From: Tremella fuciformis
Lineage: Eukaryota > Basidiomycota > Tremellomycetes > Tremellales > Tremellaceae
DNA: 64,000 nucleotides
Direction: 5' to 3'
Assembly (NCBI GenBank): GCA_032768795.1
Contig: CP136490.1
Coordinates: forward strand, 8,432,001-8,496,000
Position 1 is the first letter of the stretch; every line of letters starts with the position of its first letter. Below are positions 21,878 through 32,758 of this stretch, piece after piece. The notes beneath the pieces are model-generated. The model made no database searches and had not been told where the DNA came from. It was given only the letters and a program-made list of their open reading frames with translations. Made by a program: the position numbers and the translations under genes.

Positions 21878-23438
21878 TCACGACTGCTGCAGCTCCAACA
21901 CGTCTCTCGGCTTGCCCCTGCTCGACGCTGCTCGCGATCTGCTCCCTGCAGAAGCGACTTCCCAATCAATATCGCCTGCTAGCAACTCTGGATGCCCGTT
22001 CTTCTCCAGCTTTGAATCGAAGAAACCGTCTCTGTATCCCCGCACTATCCGCTCGAGCAGGTCTGAGGTCGATATTGCTGGTGTACGTCGCGTAGGGACG
22101 AATTTGCCTGAAGATGAGGCACGGAGATGTACGTGGAAGAGGTAGACGCACCCTGCTCCTTGGCAAACGCATACACATCCTCCATGTCTTTGCTGGGATA
22201 GACAATCTCGTCGTGCGCAATATAGTCGATATCGTACTTGTCGAGCCACTCCTGCGTGACCACCCACGGCGCATCAGGCAAGACCTCATCCGCCCAGCGA
22301 CAATGCCGGACGGCCTCGCATCGCTCGGCGTGCGTCATGGCCGGTGCCGACTTGTGCTCGGCACATAGCTGATCCGAGTTGACGCCGACAAGGAGCTGAA
22401 CCTGAGGGAAAGAGAGCTTTGCTTGCCGGAGCTGCAAAGCGTGACTACAGATCAGCTTTCCCAGACCCGTGATCAGCTGAGGGTGACCCACCCAAAGTGG
22501 AACAAGTCGTATACTCCGTCCGCATATACTCGCACGACTTTTCCTTCTGGCGGTGCATTCGTCCTCCACCACCTCTCCACCCCGTCCTCCGAGCCCTTGC
22601 CATCAATAGCACGCTGCACGAAACTCCGGATGTCCTCTTCGCTCAGCTCCTTGGGCCGGGTGAACATCTTCGGCGGGCCCATACTGGACATGCTTGGCTT
22701 GGCACTAAGTGGTAGGGTCTGCTTTCGCTTTGGCTCTTCCAGCGACTGAGACTTTGCTACCGGCACGTCGGCCGGACGCACGTACGGCGCTTGGGCTGGG
22801 ACGGGCGGAGGGACGTCGGCGAGGTTGACGCGCGACGCTTTCGGCGTAGGAAGGCGCTGTGAGGCGTAAGGTGAGTTGGCGGGAAAGTCTCCCTTTGACG
22901 ACGAGTCTCCTATTGGGGTGGGCGAGGAAGACCTCCGGGGTAGCGTGTGGGCGTTGGGGTGCGCGTGGTAGGTGGCGTGTACCGGGGTGCCTCCGACCGT
23001 GGAGGTGGACTCTACATCACCATCGTACCTCATCGTCAGCTAAGCCTCATCTTCATTGAGTGAAGCTGACGTTGGTGAGTCCAGCCCCTCGCTCTGACTT
23101 CCCTCCCCGCTCAGCTCGTCCAGTCTCTTCTCCCTCAACAACCGTCGCGTAGCAGGGGGTATACCCCCACTCCCTCCCAGCCCTACCGGCTGAGTGAATG
23201 CAAATGGGCCCGCCGAAGGATCTGACGGTGCAAGAGGAGGGGGTACACCGGCTCGAGGCTGCGATATGATGGTAGACGACGGGGCGAGCTGTACGCTGAG
23301 CAGTGAGCCTACATCAGACACCTCGTCGTTGTCTTCTTCCGAAGCGTCGCGAGAAGATGTGGCGTCTCGTGCTGCTGCCCGCCGCTCTCCCGGCTTGTTG
23401 ACTGCTCGGTGCCGTTTGGGCAGTACCGCCGAGGACAT
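21878..23438 (-). CDS. PCT1: Choline-phosphate cytidylyltransferase
   Basis: Four exons (23071-23438, 22492-23028, 22152-22444, 21878-22107) encode 475 residues. The catalytic domain has the HxGH motif (YDLFHFGHALQLRQ, split by an intron), VGVNSDQL, HAERCEAVRHCRW, WVVTQEWLDKYDIDYIAHD and TPAISTSDLLERIV (RTxGISTS-like). It makes CDP-choline from CTP and phosphocholine, the rate-limiting step of the Kennedy pathway for phosphatidylcholine, in nucleus/ER. About 280 N-terminal residues are disordered. I join exon 1 (MSSAVLPKRHR) to the catalytic exons through a 42-nt intron with branch GCTGAC; an internal ATG at 23033 lies inside that acceptor and is therefore rejected as the start. Confidence 0.9.
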
Positions 23439-23776
23439 GTTAGCTGATGCGAGTGGGAGTGTCGGGGTGGTGATGAGGTGTAGGATGAGATGTGAGAAAA
23501 GGATGCTGGATGATATGCCGAGAGAGCAAGAGCTCGGACCTGCGGAAGTGACGTCGGTGACAAGCCTATTGAGAGGGAGCTGCACCAGCTTAATAGGCAT
23601 GTCATCTGAAGAAGGTCCGGTAAACCCTTCAGCCGGCCGGACCATGTCCGAGTGAAAGCATACCGTGTATTGAGCCTACAACTGACCAACGTCGACAACA
23701 TCATGCTCATCGACAGCAGCTAGCCGACCTCGAGAGCAGTAGATCGAACCCAAGGTAGCCTGAGAAACCACCCGCA
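23439..23776. promoter_or_regulatory. Divergent promoter region PCT1 / BCKDH E2
   Basis: 338 bp between head-to-head starts; no coding signal or distinct element recognised. Confidence 0.45.
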
Positions 23777-25704
23777 ATGGCGTCTGCGCGCCTCGCCCGA
23801 CTGAGCTTGCGAGCACCCAAGTCAAGACCTCCTTTACGCCCTTTGCCCCGTTCAGGACCTGCACCCCTGCTGAGGCAGCTTGCAACGAAGCTGGACCCAT
23901 CCGTGCCCTTCTCGGCATGCTCAAGAAGATATTTACATCGATCGTCGCCATGCCTGGATTCCAGCATCATGCCCTTCAAGCTGCACGACATCGGAGAAGG
24001 TATAACCGAGGTGGAGATCCTCAAGTGGCACGTCGAGGTCGGCTCAACAGTGGAGGAATTTGACGCCTTGTGCGAGGTGCAGAGCGACAAGAGCGTGTCA
24101 GTCGAGCTGATCTGATCTATTCACGCAGCTTACGTTCAGGGTGGAGCTCACGTCGCCCTCGTCAGGTAAAATAGACGCCATCAAGGCCGAAGTGGGCGAG
24201 ACAGTGCGAGTCGGGCAGACGATATGCGACATTAGGACAGCGTCAGCCGACGATCCAGACGGGCTCCCAGAGAGGCCAGGTGAAGATTCTCGGGAACGCC
24301 TCGAACCAGAGGAAAGTCCCGCGGTTCGCCAAGCCGAAGAGGAGACAGAGCGAGCCGAGAAAGAGGCGGAATCGTCGGCCGCCAAAGAAGACGGCGGAGA
24401 AGGAGATCTGCCACCAGACGAGCTCGCAGCTCTGGAGTCTCGACTCTTGCGCCCCCCAAGCTCAATGGACCTGTCTGGCGGTGCACAGTTCGCCGGCGAA
24501 GGAGCTGTGCTGCCGTCTCCCCCTCGTACACCGAAACCCCATCCGCTGAATCCCGATGTCGCACGAGATCCAACCGAGATACCTGCAGTCGCCATCATAG
24601 GCAGTAGGGGCAAGAAAGCATTGGCTTCACCGGCAGTGAGGACGCTAGCTGCCAAAATGGGTGTGGACTTGACAAACGTCCCTGGATCCGGGGAGGAAGG
24701 ACGGGTGACGAAAGATGATCTGCTCGCGGCGACTCCGGGCGCACCAACCTCTTCAACAACAGCCTCGGCAGCACCGAGAGAGTCGGTGCCGTTGACGACG
24801 CGAGTAGAATTTGGTCGGACGAGAAAGGTCATGTGGCGAGCAATGGGTGCACAGGGCGTCGTACCGCATTTCGGGTATGCCGTTTTTATGGACAATCTCG
24901 CGCAGCTAATGTCCAGATATTCGCACACTCTCGACTTGACTCCTCTTCTGCCGTATCTCCAGCCGAAGGGCCCCAGCCATGGCTCGTCAAGCCCAACATA
25001 CACAGCTGCTGATATCCCGAACGAGCTCTCCCGGGATCCTTCGTCTGGTCTTGAAAGCCAACAGCGCAAGACTACTCTGTTGACTTTTCTGGTGAAAGGC
25101 CTGCTCCTTGCTATGGAAGAGCATCCGATTATGCGTTCACGAGTCAAGGAGCAAGGTGACGAGCGGTGGCTCGAAGTGGGTCGCGACGCCAGCATCGGCA
25201 TTGCAGTCTCAGGTGGATGCCACACCTTGTACTCCAGACACATAGGCTGATGTAACAGATCCCAAGTTTGGGCTCTTGACACCGAGCTTACCGCCGCTCC
25301 CCCCTGACACATCCCTATCGAGCATAACAGCGCATCTTGCGGCCCTGCGAAAAAGCCCAACCAAGCCAATAGCAGGCGCCCCGCCATCCACTCTGACGGT
25401 ATCGTCCATCGGCGGGCTTGGCGAGACGACCGGCGCCATGCCCGTGCTTCCTCCTGGCAACTTAGCGATCTGTGCTGTAGGCCGAGCATCATGGACGTTC
25501 GTCCCGCGCCACACCCAAGTCTCCAATCGGCCGTTCGACTACAGCCCACAAGAGGTAGAGGCAGGCGGTATGCGCGCGGTGCTGCAAGTGCCGGTGGGAT
25601 GGAGCGGCGACCATCGTGTGCTGGAGGGGGCCGAGCTGATCGCTTTTACCGAGAGCTGGAAACGGTGGATCGAGGCGCCTGCACGGTGGCTGCGGGTGGA
25701 GTAG
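23777..25704 (+). CDS. Dihydrolipoyl transacylase, E2 of branched-chain 2-oxoacid dehydrogenase
   Basis: Three exons (23777-24096, 24140-25212, 25259-25704) encode 612 residues. A basic N-terminus ([17 protein letters not shown]) fits a mitochondrial targeting peptide. The lipoyl domain starts at [10 protein letters not shown] with the lipoyl lysine in EVQSDKS (about residue 104); a subunit-binding domain lies near residues 265-305 ([20 protein letters not shown]); the 2-oxoacid acyltransferase domain closes the protein ([14 protein letters not shown]). It transfers acyl groups to CoA in leucine/isoleucine/valine breakdown in the matrix. The acidic linker after the lipoyl domain is unusually long. 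The catalytic DHRxxDG motif reads DHRVLEG, with Glu in place of Asp. Confidence 0.92.
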
Positions 25705-25899
25705 CCGGGGGAGGTCAGTGTTGTTGTACATATTGACGTTGAGGAGTCCTTTGCAGGAGATGCATTCGTCCTTTGACAACAAAGGAATCTTGACAGTGGA
25801 GCATGAGCGAGCCGCAGCGTCAGGCTCGAGACTGACAAGGCTCTTTGATCTCTCGACGACGCAGTTTCAGCACCATCACAAGTAGGGAAGCACAACAGA

Positions 25900-26495
25900 A
25901 TGGTCAACATTGCCATACACCAGATCCACCACCCCTTCGTCAACCCACAAGAGCGAGTCGGCCCTCCTATCAAACCCCGCAGGGTTCAGCAGGAGCCCAG
26001 GCTGACGAGCAGGATCCCCGCGCCGACGGTGGTACTGCCAGGGGGAGGACGGCTGGCAATCTACCCCGCAGTCAAGACACGATGGACGGGACCGTGTCTG
26101 GGCGTGGGGCCCGGTGTGAGTCCTCCCTCTCCCCCATTCCCCTCTACTCTAACCCCTTCCTTCCCATCGGACACCTCGCCCTACCTTGCGGGTCAGAGTG
26201 GTATCTTGGAGTGGAGGAGGGCCGCCGCTGACCCTGCAGATGATGGGCATGCCGCCTCACCCGCTCGCGGGGCCGCTCTCGTTCGGGGTAGGAACGGGAA
26301 TCGATAATACCGCCGCGGCATGGAGGCGGTATTACGGCCTAGGGGGCTGGTTGACGGGGTACCACTGTGGGATGCGCATGCCTGGCCGGCCCGGCCTCGG
26401 GGGGTACTTTGGCGTGAGCACTCAGCCTTCTCCATTGTCGTCCGATGTGAGTAGAGTCAGTGGTTGACCAACAGGGATGGGACATGCGCGATTAG
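25900..26495 (+). CDS. Small Gly/Pro-rich protein of unknown function
   Basis: Proposed exons 25900-26113, 26199-26413 and 26475-26495 give 149 residues. I recognise no family. The first exon is basic and Pro-rich (PTVVLPGGGRLAIYPAV), the second is Gly/Pro-rich (GGGPPLTLQMMGMPPHPL, GYHCGMRMPGRPGLGGYFG), and the last adds GWDMRD before the stop. The model is supported by codon-like frame continuity, GTGAGC and AACAG signals and the lack of stops, but intron 1 has weaker signals (GTGTGA donor, TCAGAG acceptor). It converges on the YCS4 gene 88 bp away. Confidence 0.45.
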
Positions 26496-26583
26496 CCTCG
26501 TCAGCAGCGACTGTGGCTGGTACCCATTGAGATGTCAGACAGAGATGGTGATGCACAACAAGTCTCCAAACCCGACTGACCCG

Positions 26584-29500
26584 CTACTCATCGTCGTCGT
26601 CCGGCTCGTCTTCCTCACTCTCTACTGCCTTTCTACGACCTGTCCATCAGCACGAGCCCTGACCAAGCCGACCACAAATATGCTCACCTCCTCTGCGCGG
26701 ACCGCCGCGCGTCTTGCCCTTCCCGGTCTCGCTCGCTTGCGGTCGCTTGGCGGCCCTCTTCTTCGCTGCCTTGGTCTTTCTCGCCACATCCGCCTCGAGC
26801 GCTTGCTCTTCCAGACCCTTGGCCTGATGTTCCGCCAAGATCTACTTATCAGCTTTGAGCCGTGGAGTGAGACCCGACTCACTGCCTCAAACTCCTTCAG
26901 CTCCGTCTCGGGCTTGTTGGAGTTCTTGTTCGCGCGCGCCTGATATCAATCCCTGGTCTTAAGTCTATGTACGTGGGAGCTCACCTTCGCGAGGATCTCG
27001 GTGAACCGCCTGAAGACAGTTTCCTCGTGCAACTTATCCTGGTAGAATGGCAACCTGCGCATCAGCCACTGCTCACGGTCCATCTTGCGGGCACGCACCC
27101 CTCGATGAGCTTCTTCATCGATCTTTCCGACTTGAACGGCAAGAGCGACAGGCAATACGAGATGTCACGCCATTGTCTCTCCTCAGACGCAAGCCTGAAT
27201 CGCTGGCACAGTTTCTCGACAATCGACTCGGCCTGCTTGTCCTGCAAAGTCAGCGTGTATGGTCGTATCCGGAATTGAGGAATACTGGCCTTTTCGATAA
27301 AGGTGAAGATGAATCGCATTGTCCGCTCAAATGTCTCCTCGTCCACAGCGTGACTGCCAATGGAGAGATGCGAGATGACATCCTGCAAGTTGTTGTACAG
27401 TGCATTGTCTTTCGTCGACAGTTCCGTGAAGAACAGCTTGGCCAAATCGGATATTCTAGAATCGGGATCTTCGAGACACTTCGCCATCTCGCCAAGTTGA
27501 CCTTTGACTTTGATCATGCCGTTCAGAATGAGGTGAGTGAGCACCATGAGTGTGTTCTTCTTCACTATGAGATCCGGGTCTGACAACCCCTGGTAGAGTC
27601 GTTCCGAGTTCTATTCCTCAGCCCGAGCATATCTGACACAAATTGGGCTCACATCATCGATCATCGATCCAAAGCAGACAGCGATATCACCGAGCGCGAT
27701 AACGATGTTAGACCGTACAACCGGGTCTCGCGACGTCTCGAGGATCTTGAAGAGCAGGACCAAGTGCTGCTCGCAGAACTGCGCCGAAACGCACATGAGC
27801 TTGCTGAGGGACAGGACAGCGGCTTGGCGTAACGAGGCAGACTGTTCGTTGTCAGCCACTTCTCACTCACACGGAGCTAGAAGCCAGGACTCACTCGGTA
27901 CTTCTTTGGGCTTGCACAGATATGCGCAATCATTGGCCCGTACACTGCCAACAGACTCTTCTCGCCGTACAACAGCTCCTTCTCCTTGATACCGGCAATG
28001 AGCTCGCCAATGTCGTCTTCAGCATTACCGGCAACGGCGTCAAGGTCATTGGAGTCTTTCTCGGCAGCTTTCGCGGCGGCTTTCTCTGGACATTAGTCGT
28101 AAATCTGGTTGGGACACCTTCCGCACCTTTGGCCTTCTCATCTTTTCTCCGCTTGAATTCCCGCTCGACGAGCTCGAGGTAGACAATGTGCTTGATAGCG
28201 ACGTGGCCGACGGTAAATACCAGCTGAGCCAGGCCGAAAGCGCCCACATGCTCCTCCTTTTCGTTGACAGACTTCATCGAAGGAGAGCGGGATATACGTC
28301 CAGGCGTGAGAGTCGGTGGCGCTTCGCTCGGTCCGGCCTCATCTTGCCCAGGCTCGTCTGTAGCGGCGGGCGCCTCGGCATTGGCTGGTGCCGCAGCTCG
28401 AGGCAGGGGCGAGAATGCCTTCGCAGTCAGATTCTTGATGAGATCCCCGCAGAGTTGGTCTGGTTGCTCTCCAAGGAGGTAGATCGTGTTTATCGCCTGC
28501 TCAGCCATACCGAACCTACACATCAGCTGTTTGTCATCCACAAGTACTTGACCACTGACCAGTGAGGAGACCGCGGAGCATTCTCGATGACTTCTTGCAG
28601 TTTGTGGAAGATCGGACTGTCCATCGGCAGCCGCATCGTCTTGTCTTGCAGAGATCCCTTGACTTTCTTTGCACTGCCCCCGAGCCGCTGAAGAGCGATA
28701 CAGGTGTATCTGGCCAGAACAAGGTCTTGCAGTCCGAGAGATCCAAGACCGACCTTGAGCAGAGAGTCAACCCGCTCAGTGACGACTTCGCGCTTTGCCA
28801 CGGCGAGCATGCCGAGAATGATAATGGCGCCTTGCCGCTGAGCCTTCGGGATCTCTTGGTCAGTGCCTGCTATCAGCATCGTCCAACTTGCTGCTCCACC
28901 ATCGACATACTGTACACCTGCCAAAGCTTGTGCACCACATCCTGGTGGACGCCGCCATCAACCATCATCGTTCGCATGAGCTCCTCGAGCGAAGTCAATT
29001 CGGCGAGCGTTGCACCATAAGTTCGCCTGCGCATCAGCGTATGTCATGCAGTGCTCCATTGCAGCTCACTCAATCATGTTCTTCGCGATTCGGTTGACTT
29101 GTTGCTTCGGGCTCAAATCGGGCACGACGTCAAAGTACAGCGTCCGGTACACCTCGATCAAGTTTCCCCGGATGCCTTTGCCGTCCATGCCCTCTTCGGA
29201 GGTCGAGTTGTTGTCCTTCGTCCAGATCAGGTGGAGCATCGTCTTGATGCCCTGATCGGCAGAAGCAATGTTGTACTCGTAAGCGGTGCGGAAGAAGCGC
29301 ATCGCCTCCAAGACTTCCGATTTGGAGGTGGAGACGAGCAGTTGACACAGGGTTGGAATGGCAGACTCGATCTGATTGATGAAGCGGAGGGCATCTGCGT
29401 AGTACTTCTTCGTGAGGCGCAGCTTCGTAACGAGGTTCGGGTCGATCGCCGATTGCTCTGCCTCAACGGCAGCGATGTCCAATTGCGAGACGCGAGGCTT

Positions 29501-31184
29501 TTTGGCCTTGGCCTTGGGAGAGCTGGCGGTTTCTTCATCGCCCTGCTCAGGCTGCTCGCCGGCGGCATTCTCAGCTGCTTCGCCAGATACATCTCCTTCC
29601 TGATTCTGAATAGGCTCCTCCGGCTCCTCATCCGACTCCATCCCGGCGTCCCGTTTCGCCTTCTCCATCTCGATTGTGTCGACCTTCTCTAGCTCTGCGC
29701 TGATAGCATCGTACCGCTCCTGCCACTCCTGCAGATTGAGAGTGCCGCCGTGGAGTGCGCCGAATGGATGCGTCTCGAGCAGTTTTGTCAAAAGCTGGAT
29801 TGCGTATCGCCTGGCAGATGAGGTCTTGTCTTCAAGAGTGCGGACGGTCAGATCGGTTATTTGGGCGCGCTGTTTGGGGAACTTTGCGGGGAGACTGAGA
29901 TTCAGTACCGCCTCAGAGCGCGAATGTGATTTGACTCACTCGCAAAGCTTGATCAACGTTGTGAGCACCTTGCTCCTGACCCAGGAGTTCAGGTCGAGAT
30001 AACGCTCCATGAGCAATTCGAAGAAGCGCTTGATCTGCTTCTGCTTCTGCTCCTCGTCGCCCTCGTCCGAGCTGGATATGTCTCGAATGAGAAGACCGAT
30101 AATCTCGACGATAGCCATCCTCATGGGATGCGCCTGGCGTGAGCTTGACTCAAGTAATTGACGCAACGCTGACCTCCCCGTCCAGATGAGCCAACAGCAA
30201 AGACATCTGCTTCTGCACAACCCTCGGGCTCAGCTCGGCAAGTCGGACCAAGAATCTGGAAAAGCTCCTGGGGCCCTTTGCGTCATTGTGGGCGAACGTC
30301 TTGCCGGCCACGTCTCGCAAAACTTCCTCTGCCAGCTGGCTATAGTCGAACTCCTTCTCGAGGATGGCGAGCAATTCCGCCATGGGCTCGCTGAGATGTT
30401 CGAAATACGTGAGGTTCTGCATGATGCTCGTCTGGGCGCCAAAACCATGACCGTGGAATTTGACCGAGAGACAGATGACCTTGTAGATGCCAAGGCGGAT
30501 CTCGTTGGACTTGAGGTGTGTCTCGGACTCGGCAAGCTGATAGGCGGGTTTGGTGAAGCACGAAACGAACGCCTCCTTCTCGGACGTTGTGCGCCATATT
30601 CGTGATGTCGGGATACGCAGAGCCTTGTGCATGGACCCCAGAACCAGCGGCAGTTGGTCTTCCCACACAAATGAGGTCGAGGCGGATGATTTGGATTTGC
30701 CCTTGCCCTTGGCGCCCTTACTTCGTCCCGCGGTCGCCCCCTCGTCGCTGGACCTGCCTGCGCCCTTCTCCGCGACAACAACGAACCATTGCAGGAGGAA
30801 GGCCCAGATCTCCAGAGGCTGTTTGTGTACCATCGGTGCGTCCATATCTTCCGCCCCGAAGCCCTGATTGCTGACTAGCGACATGACCGAGTTGGAGTGC
30901 TGGGTGAGACTGGATGTGATGACATCCAGCAGCTTGGTAAGGATACCGCCACCAACATTGGGAGAGTCGGCATGTTTGAGGATAGATCTAAAGACGTCGA
31001 GAGTGGTAGGAGTGGAATGTAGCAGCGACTCGGAGTCGCCAATAACCTCTTCGATGGCTGACGAAAGGGAAGAGTCGATAGAGGATTCAGAGAGCGAGGA
31101 GATGTCGAGCTCATTGGCGATGTGATAAGTGCCAGGGTCGGATGCCAGAGCCAATAGCTCCTCCTGCAGGTTGAAATCCGCCAT
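26584..31184 (-). CDS. YCS4: Condensin complex subunit 1 (Ycs4/CAP-D2)
   Basis: Fourteen exons: 30174-31184, 29940-30133, 29070-29894, 28911-29026, 28560-28866, 28118-28515, 27895-28085, 27653-27841, 27290-27610, 27099-27241, 26985-27054, 26883-26939, 26688-26841, 26584-26639; 1,343 residues. It is a HEAT-repeat protein with the CAP-D2 hallmarks: AHPMRMAIVEIIG, KEKELLYGEKSLLAVYGP, DPVVRSNIVIALGDIAVCF (condensin HEAT), NTLMVLTHLILNGMIKVKGQ, QRFRLASEERQWRDISYCLS and a basic then acidic tail ending EDEPDDDDE. As part of condensin it compacts mitotic chromosomes with Smc2/Smc4 and the Brn1 kleisin. Intron 6 is only 32 nt. Intron 9 (27242-27289) has a GC donor (AAAAG|GCCAGT) that restores the family sequence FTFIEK-KQAE. 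Confidence 0.95.
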
Positions 31185-31497
31185 AGTGACGACCTCTGCA
31201 CCCTCAGCCTCGTCAATGAGGTGTAGATGTTACAGATGGACGGGTGATGGCCAAAAGTCAATAGGAGGCGACTAACTTCTTGAGCTTTGTTTGGGACGCG
31301 TCCAGCAGCCACGTGGTCTCAGCGGCGATCGCCGAGTCAGTCACCGGGACGGTGCTGCGACCGGTCGCGCCGACAGGCCATAGAGTCGTGCATCGATCTC
31401 TTCTCGCTCCTTTCTCAGGCTTCCCATTGTTTCGTGCTCTCTCGTTAGACCCCAAGAGTGGTAGACTGTCCCTTGGGATCCTAGAACAGCTGTCAAA
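31185..31497. promoter_or_regulatory. Divergent promoter region YCS4 / GLTP
   Basis: 313 bp between head-to-head starts, no gene seen. Confidence 0.45.
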
Positions 31498-32387
31498 ATG
31501 TCAGCGACAGGCGAGAAGCAGTTCTTCGAGACTATCACCAAGGTGCGCCCTTCTCCATTCATCCTTGTTGAGACTGACATGGCCAGTCGTTCGTGGATGT
31601 GCCGGTGACAGAAGATGGAGTGGACACCGCAGCATTCTGCGAGGCAGCTGAGAATCTGGTGAAGATCTTTGGTGAGCTGGGTCCAGGAAGATATTCTGTA
31701 GCAGCTGACGCCCAGGGCTATTTGGGAATCCTGCTTTCTCAGTCGTGCAGAACGACTTGAACGGGAACATTGCCGTGAGTATATGAGCCTGTTTATGCTC
31801 AGCGTCAATCACCACACAGCTGTCCGCTTCGTTGCCCTCTACCCGAGCTGACTCTTAGAAAACCCGAGCCTTCCTCGCCGCCCACCCCAACGACGCTCAG
31901 ACCCTCGAGAACTTTGTCCAACACGACAAAAAGGTGCACCCAGTCGAGAAAGACCGCGACCCGTCCAGAGGACTCATGTGGCTGTTGCGAGGCCTGCGGT
32001 TTACGGCAAAAGGCTTGCGGATCAACTTGACCAACCCGAACGAGGAGCTCAGCGTGAGCTTTACGAAGGGGTACGAGCAGACCTTGAAGAAGTACCACGG
32101 CATTATGGTCCGGCCTATCTTTGCCGTGAGTCTTCACTTGCTCCCAGAACCTTCAAAGTCGCCGCCCCAGCACTCGCTTGACAATTGTGAAGAAGCTGCG
32201 TCGCAGGGGCACAGCTTACCCCCAGCTTGCCATGAAAGCCTGCCCATACCGAGCAACGTTCTACCCCAAACTCGGCACCCCATCAGAGGTAGTCATGCCC
32301 AAGCTAGAGGAGTGGCTGGCGGCATTGGAGAAGATCATCGCGAAGGAGGAGGAGTATTTCCCGAAGAACGGCCCGGGGCCGTTGTAA
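31498..32387 (+). CDS. Glycolipid transfer protein (GLTP fold)
   Basis: Five exons (31498-31542, 31587-31671, 31716-31774, 31859-32125, 32226-32387) encode 205 residues, the normal GLTP length. Sugar-headgroup contacts known from human GLTP are conserved: the Asp and Asn in VVQNDLNGNIAK with the following Lys, the Trp in MWLLRGLRF, and the His in LKKYHG. KACPYRATFYPKL and LEEWLAALEKI complete the two-layer helical fold. The protein moves glycosphingolipids between membranes in the cytosol. Introns 3 (84 nt) and 4 (100 nt) are longer than the local norm. Confidence 0.93.
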
Positions 32388-32758
32388 CACTTCTGCGCAT
32401 TGCACCTGACTTACCTTGTACGCATGCATACAGCACTGCCTTCTTGCCTGACCACCTACCCGTCGTATGCATACCACTGCAGCTGGCTGGAAGAAGGAGA
32501 CCCCTTCATGACGCGTGGCATCGCTGGATGTCGCGTGTTCGCCGCCGGTTGCGATTTCACCGGGCCTCGTTCGTTTCTTCTGTCAGATTCCACGTTTGAC
32601 CTCTTTGTTACACTGTCAACACCCCGTTTGCAAGCTCGCGTCCTCACAACATCGACCCCGACCAGGCATACAGACCTCGAGTCCAGCGTGCACAGTTCCC
32701 ACCGAGAAGAAACGGCCCCAATCGAAGCTCTGTCTCGAGCGGAGGGCTGTCATACACG
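32388..32758. other. Intergenic region GLTP / GET3
   Basis: 371 bp between tandem plus-strand genes; holds the GLTP 3' flank and GET3 promoter, no other feature seen. Confidence 0.45.

Noticed and set aside
24098..25549. 483-codon open frame antisense to the BCKDH E2 gene
   Set aside because: It is the complement of well-supported coding sequence, has no recognisable domain, and arises from GC-rich codon use on the other strand.
31258..31455. Short minus-strand open frame upstream of YCS4 as a possible first exon
   Set aside because: The condensin N-terminus begins naturally at the ATG at 31184 (MADFNLQEEL), and no splice pair joins the two.
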